Below are positions 14,135 through 26,300 of a stretch of DNA of 64,000 nt, in pieces. Made by a program: the position numbers and the translations under genes. Position 1 is the first letter of the stretch, and each line of letters begins with the position of its first letter. Source of the DNA: Stercorarius parasiticus (lineage: Eukaryota > Chordata > Aves > Charadriiformes > Stercorariidae); the NCBI GenBank assembly GCA_013396915.1, contig VWZL01000806.1, forward strand, positions 372,001 through 436,000, given 5' to 3'. The notes beneath the pieces were generated by a model. That model was not told the DNA's origin, ran no database searches, and saw only the letters and a program-made list of their open reading frames with translations.

Positions 14135-16495
14135 TTCAACACAAACCTTTCAACAACCTTTCAAAAACCGTCTTGACTTCCCTATCTTTTTCCAAGTTAA
14201 TCCAATTCCAAAACTAGCAGAATTCATTACAAAGATCTGAGGTTTCATTGGTCTCCAGTAAAATGTCAGCAGCTGTATTTTAAGCGGGGTAATTTTACAG
14301 TATTTTGACAGGGTCCCTGTAAACACATAGTAATGATGAAGGCTAGCCCAATTTCTCTACAAGGCTATCAACTTTAGTCTCTATTTTTTCACCATGAGCA
14401 CTCCCTTCCCACATCTGCACATTCTTCTTTTCCTCATTTCTACCCAGCGCACAACAATCTGCCTTCATTGATGGAGAATGATATTAGAAATTCAGCGAAT
14501 AACCCATATATTGAAAGGTTATTCATGTTCAAAAGGCATGTTTTGCTTTCCAGCTATTTTTGCCCTACTGGTATTTTTTTTTAAAGGCATCTTCCTAAAA
14601 CAAGGGTATCCCTCAGCTGAAAACATATGGTAGACTTGTCAGCCTCTAAGGAAGATTGAGGGTTTTGTGTAACCTTTATACTGTAACAAATGCAGAAGAT
14701 GCATCTTATGGGGGTGAGAAAAGAAAGTTGTCATAGTTTTCCAGGTAGACAGTGACAGCATATTAGACCCCATGGTTACTTACAGATACCTTCCCTTCCC
14801 AATGTTTTTCAACTGAAAGATTTAGGTCTCTCCTACCCACTAGCCCCTCCTGTTTTGCTCTGAAGATTCCCTGTCATATGATGATGCTGAATCAGGTGTT
14901 TGTTTTTGAGTTCATTCTTAATCTTTCTTTTTAACACTTCTCCCTAGAAAAACAAAAAGGAACTTGAACTTTAAATATGGCTTACAAACTTAGAGATTTA
15001 TATCAAATAACGTCACATTTCATTTGCCACATTGGAGGGGTTAACCCCCTATGTTCTTTAGTGTCATTGTAGATATCTAAACAGAATTTGTGTCTGATTG
15101 TAAAGCCTTCTCAAAGTATTAATAAGACCTCAATACAAGGCACAAATCTTCTATTTTTAACAAATATGGCATACTTTCTCTGTTCATGACAACAGTAGGA
15201 CATAGGCAGAGGATTCTGGTCTTCCACTGAACATGTCTCCATTGAACTAGTCTCCAAGAAGAAAGATGTGGTATTTTCTCAGCGTACAATGGACAATGTA
15301 CAAATACATGAACATTGTGATTTAATATTTTATTATAATGTTCTGTGATTTTTAATATTAAGTCAAATTACAATTTTATTCTGACAGATGCATATTTTGG
15401 CTAATAAGTTTTGTGTTAATTCAGACTTAAGGATTTATATAGATATATAAAAGAACAAATTCAGAATTAACACTTCTGATTTTTCTTTTACTGTTTCTGA
15501 CTTGTCTTTCTCTTTAGTGATAGTTACACTTGAGCACCAGTAGATGGCTATACTTGTATCTATTTTTAAAGGTATGGCAGCCAGATAACCAATACTGCCA
15601 ACAGCAAAGAGAAAAAAATGTGATGTCCTGGAGAGCTACAGAGCTTATATTCCAAGTACTTTCAGTGGGACTTAGCAGCTTTAAAAAGCATTATCAACCA
15701 TCAGTTCTTTTACTGGTGGCTGTTCAGATTATTTTTTTCTTGTTGTGCCTAATGTTCTCAGGTTTTATGATTGATATTAAACTACTCAATGATATATAGG
15801 TAAAAATATAATTTACATGCTCCTATTTTATCCAGGTGTTATTGATACTGGGTTTTACAAGCATCACTCCTTTGCCTTGTGGAAATATTCCTGCTTATAT
15901 CACCATACAAAAGACCAGAACTCAAAAATAGCAATGTCAAAATATTTGATATTTTTAAATAACAGAATAATCAGAATATTTAAAAATTACAGTTTAGTAA
16001 TCTCCTTTAATTAACATGTAGCTAATACAATCAGAGGTGACTGATGCCTTAGTTTGTATAAATGGTATTTGTATTTTTCAGACCAAGACTTTACAGCAAC
16101 AAAAAAAATCCTGACAAAGTGATCAGAAAGATCTTTCAGAAGGGCCATTTTTCATATAAGTTGCATCTATACAGGTTTGGTTCTTGCTAACATAGCTGCA
16201 TTATTCCGATAATTATTGCTTATATCAGTATGGATCTGAATTTTAAAATTCTTGCTGCTGCATTTACTGAGCCGTGTTTCTTTCTTATACTAGTTAGTCT
16301 TGTTTACAATTATGTTAATATTTTACTAGGGCTTAAAATCCAACACGATTTACAATGTACAAACTTCAGTCTCGACTGCCCCAACAGCTTCTGTTGCTTC
16401 AGTTTGCTTGCACATCGCCAGCATCCTGAAGGCAGGTACAAGAAAAAAAACCTCATTGAGCTGCGCCTTCTCCTTCCGCTTTCCCCGCTCTCTAG

Positions 16496-16577
16496 TCTGA
16501 TGTGGATTGTACCTGCCACCAGTGAGGCAGCAGCTGAGAAGCGTCAGGGAACCACACTACATTAGATCCTTCCAGCT
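16496..16577 (+). other. Candidate noncoding 5' exon of SMIM31
   Basis: A long pyrimidine tract (about 16469-16493) ends in CTAG at 16492-16495, which is a strong splice acceptor. A GTGAGT donor follows at 16578. The 82-bp segment between them is locally GC-rich compared with its surroundings and lies about 830 bp upstream of the first SMIM31 coding exon. That coding exon has its own acceptor and therefore needs a spliced upstream exon. Another possible donor (GGCAG|GTACAA at 16435/16436) sits just before, so the segment could belong to a different exon arrangement. This is inference from splice signals only; no transcript evidence is available in the sequence. Confidence 0.25.
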
Positions 16578-17404
16578 GTGAGTGATTAATTCGGTCCATG
16601 ATACTGAATCGTTTTCTAGAACTGTGATGATTCTGAAGAAACCCCAATGGAATGTAAACACAAATTCCTGGCAATCAGTAAGTGCCGGCTTCCCTTTATT
16701 TACTGCAAGCTTTTTTCACTTTTTTATACGCTTCTGATTTCTCTCAACTTCTCTGTACAAATGTATTGGACTCCTTGGTTTTGAGATTTCAGGGAGACTG
16801 CTTTTTAGAGCTAAGTCCTGTGAGCAACCAAACACTTCAAATTTCCATTCAGAATCCCTGGACTAACTATTGATCGGGATTTGATTTGTAATTTGGTTGT
16901 AATGTTGGGACTTTCTCTCATATATGTTAAATTTTCCATTACACAGAAGGTAGATGTTTTATATACTAGGATTCTTACTGTTAAGAAAATCTATGCTTTC
17001 CTACAGATCTTTACAGATACTTTTTGTTTTAATAAGGATTTATTTACTACTCTTTCAGAGTCAAAATATGTTCCTGTTATTAAATGCATCACACGTAAAT
17101 ATATGTAAAATAAATATGGGATACAGATAGATATAGACCCCCAGTTAAGTGCAACTTTACTTTAATAACTGCTGTAAATATCCCGTATTTACAGTTAAGT
17201 ATAACGTACATACTACATCCGCCTCAGTAAAAAGGGCTTGAATTTGAATTCTTGTATGAGCCAGCAGTACTGTTTCCTTACCTGCTAAAGTTACTCAACC
17301 AGTTTGACCAGGATCTAGTATCCTTCTGACGGAAGACGTAACTACTCTATTGAGAGCAGTCCCTTTCCACAGCCAGCCAAGTAAATCTTCACTCTTTTTC
17401 CTAG

Positions 17405-17548
<144 letters not shown>

Positions 17549-17629
17549 TAAATATAGTACTTCACAGTTTTTACTAACTAATATTTTAACTATAGGGTTT
17601 GTGATCAATCTTGCTGGTAGACTCAGAGT

Positions 17630-18360
17630 ACCTGACGCTAGCTTTACGAATACCGTACGAAGGGTGGAGAGCAATCAGCTAAGGCATCAATAAAAGTCAC
17701 AAGGCTAGAAATTGCGTTAAGGTATGAAAGCAAGAACTTTTACAGCCGGCTCTGCCCTCTCGGAGGGAGCCATGCCACGCAGCTGAGAGCAGCGCTGTCA
17801 GTAGCCTCCTAGCGAATAAGCGGCTGTTCTCTGTAGGGGAGGTTTTTTCCTGGCAGCAGTTCTACTTCGTGGTCTGAGGAGTTATAAGATGCTTAGGCTG
17901 GCAAAACCGAGGAGGTTTGTGTAATCAAGGTAAACATTTGTTTTTATTAGGCTGAGGCCAAGTCTTTGCTCCCTTTTAAAGGAGTGAAAATGCCATTGAA
18001 AGCGCAGGTGGCATCTTTCTCCCACTCAAAAGGTTTTGAAATCTGGAAAAAAAAACCCCAACACGATCCGCTGCTAATTCTACAAAGGAGATTTAACATA
18101 ACCTTACACCACCAGCAGAGAATTCCCATGTTACAGCCGTAGTGCTGTCACAGTCACCGTTGTGCCACCTAATCCCCTGCTGGCAGGAGCCTCGCTGGGG
18201 CGGGAGCAGGGAGCTCTGTCCATCCCCACCAACAGAGCACTTCCTCTCTTCTTCCCAACCTCCCGTGGGATCACCCTCACCCCTACAAGCTTCCTCAAAA
18301 TGGAGAAGGAGGGAAGGAAAGGAGGGAGGCAGGAAGTGACCAGAATAATCCCGAGGCACA
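17630..18360. promoter_or_regulatory. CpG-enriched segment just inside the SMIM31 intron
   Basis: I count roughly twenty CG dinucleotides in about 725 bp, against very few per kb over most of the window, and GC content is higher than in the flanks. The segment starts about 100 bp after the exon donor. Such local CpG retention can mark a promoter, an enhancer or simply a GC-rich insertion. No TATA box, initiator or known transposon was recognised in it, so a regulatory role is only a possibility. Confidence 0.3.
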
Positions 18361-20340
18361 CAGCAATACAGCTGTTGGTTTTTGCCATATCTAATCCTGT
18401 GTTAACTTGATTTCTGTCTAAATAGAAAAACCTATTGTATGGGCAAGTTGCTGAGCAACCCCAATGGAGTATTCTTAACATACGTCTCATCTCATAAAAC
18501 TTTGGGCTGCTTAATAATTTGTGAAACAATAGTGATCAGCGTGAAAGGTAAATACGTGTCACAGCGTTTGCCGCTTGCATGCCAATTAGGTTTCTTTCTT
18601 GCTCTTCTGCTCCCTTGGATTTTACATCATTTCTACACAGAAGGGGAAAGTGTTAGAAAACAATGCACGTTTCTGTGGATAAAGTGTGGTTGCCATGAGA
18701 ACTGACCTCATTCACACAGCGTGGACACCAGCAGTTTTTCCTGAGAGAAGTCCATTGTACCAACGTGGCAAGAACAGCAACTCCTCACGCTCCAACTGAG
18801 GACGGAGGAAATACGTGCCACAAGGTGTGCAGTCCCCATGGCAGCAACCAGCCATCTTCAGGGCAATTTGGCACAGGCACGAACATGAAAATGAGACTCA
18901 GCTTCACCTGTCTATAACTGAGACGTGTCCTAAAAAGGGAAGTTAATGGAATCATACTGATTTTAAACCTATGCCTGCAAGTGTGCAAAGACAAGGTTAG
19001 GTCTCCTTCCCTGCTCTCAGCTTTCACAGCAACATATTAGAGTGATGTAGTGTGAGTAGCTCTGACAGAATCTCCTTAGTGTCAAAACTACACGAGAACT
19101 TTCCGCTTGTCCTGTTTTTATCACCACAGCCATGCTTTCAGTTTGCTGAGCATATATGAGAGGAGAATCCTGATGTAAGAGCTCATAGGTGTCAAATGTC
19201 TGGAAGACCTTGGTGTACTCAGCAAGGCTAGTTCTCACATTCCAGGTTAGGACTGTATTCAGTCCTTGGACAGAATTGCTGTGAAAACAAATCACGCTTA
19301 TTATGCTAGTGAACTAACCCCTGAATTCAGGCAATGTCCTCCTGCAGTAATAGAGCCTTGTCGCCATGTTTATGTCTTTCTCCTACAACGGTTTCTAAAC
19401 TCTGCATTTAGAGGAACAACTGGCAAGCAGAGCATCTAAAATAAAGCCTGCTTCCTCAGATACGGCATCAACAGGAGAAAGCAATATATCCTCTTTGTGC
19501 TAACACTGATGAGTGTCTTTTTAGAAACATGTGTCTCGATTCAAAGCTAACTGAAACAGATGCTTGGGTGAGGAGATGTTCTTCATGGGACTTTTAGCAT
19601 GCTCCTCCTCTCATACAGTGGTCAGGCACTGGGGTGGTATCTTCTACTAACAGCAGAAAGGGGTCTCCTTTGATTTCCATATTACAGGTTATCTGAAAAT
19701 AGAAGGAAGGCTACAGGAGGATTCTTATTTATGCTTCAGTTATTTCGGTTTAGTTACTTAGGTAGAGGTAGTTGTACTTTTGTGGGAAGACGCGTGTGCT
19801 TGGTTTATTTTCTCCTGTGACTGGGAAGCTTGCGCGTTATTTGCTTTTCTGATAAAAATCTCATTTATTTAGATTAAGGAAAATGAGAAATAGAAATATA
19901 CTCTATTTCTCAAGCCTCTAAAGCAATTTTTAAGGGAAATTTTTCTAAAAAAATTTTACCTCATATTACCGTATTTTATCACAGTATTGTACAGTAGAGT
20001 GTGAAGGAGCAGTTCCTGTGCCAGCTCAAAAGCCAATGCTCAGATCTGTCATTTCAATAGAGGCAAGGGACTGGGAGAGGGAAGTGCACATGGTAAAGTG
20101 TAGCAAACTAGAAATATCAAATAATACAGTTGGGAGGTGAGGGAAGGTATGCATACCTTCTACTCAAAGACAGACTTTTCCTCCCTCAGAAAGATGAGGG
20201 CTTTTTCTGGAAGATTATCCTACATTTGTGAAAATGCACTAATCCGTGCAAATGTAAACATAACATTTTCCTTCAAAAGTCTGCTTCTAACTAAAAAAGT
20301 TAAGCAGATCATTTGGAATAACGAGGGTTACCCTGTTCAG

Positions 20341-20355
20341 AAAAAAAAAAAAAAA
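20341..20355. repeat. Poly(A) run (A15)
   Basis: Fifteen A in a row on the + strand. I looked for a retroposed gene ending here and recognised none in the preceding few hundred bases. Confidence 0.8.
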
Positions 20356-23300
20356 GGAAACCTGAGAGCATTAATTGAGGCCCTAGTGAGACAAATTCAC
20401 AATAACATGGCAACTGAGATACCTGAAGAAGGGCAATGAACAAGTACAAGATAGAATTACATCTTTGCATTAAAGATGGACAGTAAGGAAAAATGCAGGA
20501 GTGCCTCGTTAGATGTGTCACAAGGAATTTCTACAGTCAAAGACTGTTCTGCAACTGTTTTGCTGTCAAGAGATTTCTATGTCCAAATCATAACTCTAAG
20601 GAACATGAAACAATTCAGAAAATTAAATTTAAAGTCTTTTATCATTACATTTACATTATCATTTAAAGTAATTTATCATTACACTCACTATGCATAATAG
20701 TAGCTTCTGGAAGTACTACAAAATCCAAAGAAAACCTATATGTAAGATCAAGAAAATACTTGTTGCACGTGTTACAAAACCTTTTTTGCTGGCATTACAC
20801 ATTGTTCCTTAAAATTAGAGGTGTACAGGCTAGCATCTGGGACAACCAGAGGTACAGGACACAGAGCAGAGCAAAAGCCGACAAGAACGCAAACGACTTG
20901 GGGAGCTGTAGAGGATGTGTCATTCTGAAGGAGGCTGCAGCATGTGTTTCCAGCTGCCCTTTTAGAAGAGGCTAAACCCACTGTCACAAATTACATGGAA
21001 CATAATTTTTATGCCCCAGCGACACTGTTGCTCTTCTATATAAGGAATAACAGTGGGGAAGCAGTCTTCCAGTTTCTTTCGATTCTTTCTTGTGCAAGGC
21101 AGGTAAGCCTTGACTTTAATTCCTTTAACTATTTGACCTGTACCCCTCTCAGGAACCAAACCACAGCTCCTTGAAGCAAAGCGCAATGTGCTGTACAGAG
21201 TTTTGTTTTAAGAAATATAAAAGATCACAGATTTATTGTAGAAAGGTAAAAGGGAACGAGACATTAATAGCTTGTGATGCATTTGCTGACAAAGAGAGAT
21301 AGTCATTAGAAGAGCACCGTTTCAAGCAGAGTTCATGCAATAAATCTCCCACTGGAGGGAGTTCTGTAGTCACCGTGAACCACTAGCTGTGCTACTTGGA
21401 GAAGAATTATCTTGCAAAGACCAGAAACAACACATGAATTCCTGGAAGCCTTGCTCTCAGCAGTGTCTGGTAGCACTAAAATCTCAGGCCTGAAGATTAA
21501 AATGCCTGTCTTGCCATTCGTATCTCCATAGCGTGACAAGCTACTCCAAAGACAGGTGCATGCAAGGGATTTCTTCTATTTACTTAGCAGATTTTCGCCT
21601 CAGGGGAACTTGATTTCATATGCACTAATTGAATTTTGGTGGAATAAATTGACTGGTTTGGTCCACTTATACAGCATAATCCAAATGGCAAAACAGCAAG
21701 GAAGACACTAGCAAGCAATACTCCTTGCCCCATAAAATTTGTTTCTCCTTATCTATAAATATACTACTTTTTTTTTTTTTTCTGGAGAGAAAAGCAGTTA
21801 TACACATAGAGGAAAAAAAGGAAGGATTGCCCAAACTAAACCACTATTTTTAAAAGTTACTTAAATTGAAATGACTTTAATTTTTCAAGATGTCTTTTTT
21901 CATGCAGGCACCCCAATGCCTTCTCCCTCCCCACTGGCACAAAGTCCATAACTCTGCCACTATTACAGAAATCTGGGGAAGGACTCTGTCTGCATTCATT
22001 AAGAGTGAGTCATGGTATTCAGGCGATTTCAGTATTTCAAAAAGCTCCAGATACTATAAGGTAAATACCATCCTTCTGTGAAAGTGAAGGCGGCACACTG
22101 ACTGGTATGTCTCACAAGTGTCAACTAATTGCAGAAGTTTCTGGAGCCTTTGTCACCTTTGATGACTCCTCTTTCTGAAACATTTAACAAATGCAGCTTG
22201 GAAGCAGGGCTGCTCTTAAAAAAATACCTCAAGCACTTCTTATAACTTTTCGTTAGGAGTATTTTCTGGGAGGCAGCATGAGCAATTGGCTTATACTTCT
22301 CAAGAAAGGGAGAGACAGGGAATGTCATATCCCCTCACCATACACTAAAAAAAAAGCAGTGTGTGAAGCAGAGCTATCCTGCAGGACAGATCTTAAAATC
22401 AGAGTGGAAATAATCCACTCTACATCTCAGGAGCCTTCTATACAACCAGAGCTTAAATACTATGCACTAGAAGCCAAGATGGCCACAGTAGTTGTGTATA
22501 GAGCTGACTAACTGAACTGTACATTATGCAGCAAGACACGGAGATTCTGATTAGCTTCCATGGGAAGTGACAAGAAATGAGATGCATTTGAATTTGTTCT
22601 ATCCTTTACATCATAAGCGATGCCACAGGGTATTGAAGTGTGCCAGCAGTACACACGTGCATGACTAACTGCATCTCAGTTTGCTCACATGGGGCGCAGA
22701 GACTTTCGGCGGGATTTGTATTGACCAAAAAAACTCAACGAGGAACATGAGAATGAAACTGCATATTTTTAAGACTTTTTTGATCCTTAGTGTTTAAGAA
22801 TAGCGACCATAAAAGTTACAGTTCTCTAATATGATCGCTCTGAAGATTCCTATACAAATCTCTGAAATGATTTGAGTACTGACATACTGGGCAATGATAC
22901 ATACAAATAGTAAGTGCACTTGAGAACTTGTTATTCTCTGAAATTTACTTCTACTATTTTTTGTCTGTTGCATATTAGGAAAGTTTAATCTTTCCATGAT
23001 TTCCGTAACTAGAATTTCTTCTAATCACTGGTGAGTTACTGGTGAACTGCTGGTGAGACTTGTAAGGCCATGGAGTCACATGGAGTACTGCAAGCACACA
23101 AGTCTGCAGACAAAACCCCTTTTATTTCTCTTTCTTATAAAAATAAAGGCTCAAGCAAGCTCAGTGATCACACATTTACAAAGAGCAGATTATTTCTAGA
23201 AAAATGACATCAGCCAAAACTTCCAAAATCCAACCAAAGGGAACAAGTGTTGTACATCAGTTACTACTTTACAGAATGAAAAGGGTAAGGGCCAAGTCCT

Positions 23301-26300
23301 AAGCACTGCAAGAAATAAAAAAAATGGTAATATTGAGAGCATTGTTTTGTACTAGTAAGCAAATCTGATTACACTGGAGAAAAAAATACCGAGGAAAAGG
23401 AAGGACTTAACCACGTAATATGAATTTTCTTAACCAATTACTTGGAATCCCTAAATGATTTTTAAATAAAAAGCTTTGCACTACATAGTTAAGTTTTCCA
23501 CGCATTTCCATGGAAACACCCCAGCTTCATCAATCCCCACCTGTATGTTACCTACAAAACTTAACGAAGTATAACTTCAGGAATAAAGAGACTTGGCTGT
23601 GCACTTGCTCTTATTAGGAAAAATCACAGCACATAACAACAGTGTTAGATCTGCAGAAGGAAACCTGGGGAATTCGTGTTTAACCTTTCTTTAGTCACGA
23701 AGGGACATTCTTCACCATCTTGGTAACAACACTTGGTGACCTGCATTTATTTGATAGTTTAGTATCTATTTCTTTCCATGAGGAGAGGCAATAGCACAAT
23801 TCACATGCTTACTGCATTCTGCTCTGCAATGCAATACTTTCAAACTCTAAATCAGCAAAATAGTCAGGTTTAGGGAACTGTGGTGTGGGGTTTTTTTGCT
23901 TGGCCCCACGGGGTGGCATAATTAATAATGTCAAAGACTGTGATATTACGTAGTCACTTAATGATTTTTTTCTCTGCTGCTTAACGCTTCTCAGGCTGCT
24001 TTCAGGTCTGATTAAAGATTGCGTCACAGCTTAGAATAATGCAATTTAGGCATTGCTATGATCATCACCTTTCTTTAACAGCTATGTTCCTTCTGTCTCA
24101 GTGTTTGATTTTACCCTGCGTGAAAGGTCTTTAAAATACTTTAAGTATCTCCCTAATAAGAAGCCAAAATTATACCTGTATTATAAAACTTTCAGAAGTA
24201 TCCTAACTACTTAAGTAAAGAGATGATCATAAAAATTTAGTTAATTTGATAAAAAAGAAGTCGGAATTTTGGAATTTATGTTCCTTGTTTTAAAATCAAC
24301 CATAAATGTGAGCTTCTTACCACTCGTTTGATAATGTAGCAATAAAAGAAAGGAATTTTTCAATAACTGCTTTAAATACTGCAATAATATCCTTATACAA
24401 CTTATAATAGAAATTGTGCTACATTATGGACAAAGAATACAGAAGTATTACTTGGTTTTCGCAACAGAGATTTTAATAGTGATTTTTAAATTGAATAAAA
24501 ATTACCTGAACACATAAGACTCCTCAGTATATGGCATATGTCCTTTTTACCGCTGGCTTAGGAATGAAGTTTACTGAAATCAGTGGGAAAGACTCACTTG
24601 GGCTTCAGAATCAGAATCCATGCAGAACCATTTTTAGGACTGACCACAGCCATAGCATGTCTCATCTAAGAATATTATTGGAGCACCAAATAAGTGGTCA
24701 TGATGTCCTTAGATATATGAGAGGATGGAAGGACATTCCAACTTTCCTTTATTTTTTTCTTTACAATTGAAAGTTACTACTTTCCTCCTGATGCAGTTTA
24801 AAAATTGACAGGTATCCATTTTACAATACCCTGTGGAGAGACAGCTTTTGTTGACCCAAACATCCCTTTCACAAATCGGTAATAAAACTACATGTGATTC
24901 ATGCTCAAAAGAACAACTTTTAATCCTAAAGCCAAAATAGAAAATGTATACTTAAGACCCGTATTACACCCAATGGAAGATTAATGCAAGAAAAGGACGT
25001 TCTCAAAATTTAAGTACCCCAAGCATTCAATTGTTTGAAGATACTGAAAGTGGGAAACTATATTATAATTATGTTCCTAATTTCATTATTTAAAATAAAG
25101 CATTTTAAAAAGGTAGAGAATTAGACTTGCTAATGTGGGAGGATTTTTATATTTCATATTCTTCTCTATACTATATATTTGCACTTCTATATATATATTT
25201 ATCTTAAGACTTATGGATGTTGGGGGGGTTAAGTATAGCTGGCAGCAGAATTTTCAGATGTAACACAGGGCGTTTTTACACTTTGTTTGAAAAAAAAGCT
25301 GTATGGGTGTCCTGGTTGGAGGACCTCCCATGGTGCAGCTATTGAGTAACAGTAGAGCCTAAGCTGGATTGAACTATAGGAAATGTTGAAACACAACCAT
25401 CTGTATGGCAGCAACCTGAAAATTTGCAGGTAATTGCCAAATAATTAAAAAAAGAATGTATTTAATCTGAAATATAGTGATTCCTTTGGCTGAATGTAAT
25501 TTATATGCAATTTTAGTTGCTAGGAGTGTGAAAGTCTGTAAAGGTAAGGAGGCCAGAACAGGAAGAGATGTATGAAGGTGATAAGAAAGAAAACTGGAAA
25601 AGTTTTAGGATTATAACTGAGCAAGGACTTGGTTTCCCTAACTTTTAGGCATCTGAATCCAGAGCTGAACATGTCAGTTGCCGTGTGTAGCTTAGGCATG
25701 TCAAAGAAAGAAGTTCCTAAACATCTGAGAACATACGAAATTCATGAGAAAAGGATGCTTTGGGAAACACTCACTCTATACACGTCTGTTTCTTTAACTC
25801 TTTCTCTAAGAATTAATAAGTATTTGCTAATGGTCGCTGCCAGAGAGGATACTAGGCAAGACACATCTTTTAAGCCGATCCAGTATGTCCTATACCCTTT
25901 ATGCTGAGCAGGAATCTGTCTACATCAGGTCAAATGCAATGCTGCGCACAATATTAACTCCCGAATCCCACCACATGCTGGTCTGTAGGACCCATCAGGG
26001 CTGCACAGGAGGCACCATCTGCCTTCTTAATGCTGAGCTCACTGCTTTCCCGGTGCTACAAAGTCGCCAGAGTAACATAAACAAACTCACTCTTCTTGTC
26101 AGAAGACTCGCTTGTGCATCTTCCTCTGGGCAAGTGCACAAACCACAGCAGAAGCCTGCTGAATTTTAATTATTTTCTGCGCACTTGCAACAGGATAGAT
26201 TGTGCTGTCAGCTTAGGTTACAATTTGGTGGTCAGCACTTTCTTTGGTGTATTTAGACCCCTTTGAAGAAGGCACTGAAATTAAGTTTTCCACTTCTTAC

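Larger units (their letters stand above)
1..17404. other. 5' flank of SMIM31 / possible 5' UTR introns, no recognised gene
   Basis: This stretch is AT-rich and contains many stop codons in all frames. The open frames present (up to 111 codons) show no family resemblance I can recognise and overlap one another on both strands, as chance frames do. I saw no CR1, LTR, tRNA or other RNA gene here. Small features are a G/T-rich tract at 452-482, A-runs at 3476-3488 and 11173-11187, a short AT/CA repeat at 14099-14134 and a perfect 12-bp palindrome (GGGGTTAACCCC) at 15037-15048. Noncoding SMIM31 exons and its promoter must lie here or further left, but cannot be placed with confidence. Confidence 0.6.

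Noticed and set aside
15037..15048. Perfect palindrome GGGGTTAACCCC
   Set aside because: Twelve bases only, with no further symmetry or repeated copies nearby to suggest a site in use.
18131..18529. 132-codon minus-strand frame
   Set aside because: It overlaps frames of similar length on both strands in a CpG/GC-richer patch, has low-complexity composition and shows no recognisable domain.
23042..23076. Three CTGGTGA units about 11 bp apart
   Set aside because: Very short and imperfect; not distinguishable from chance local slippage.
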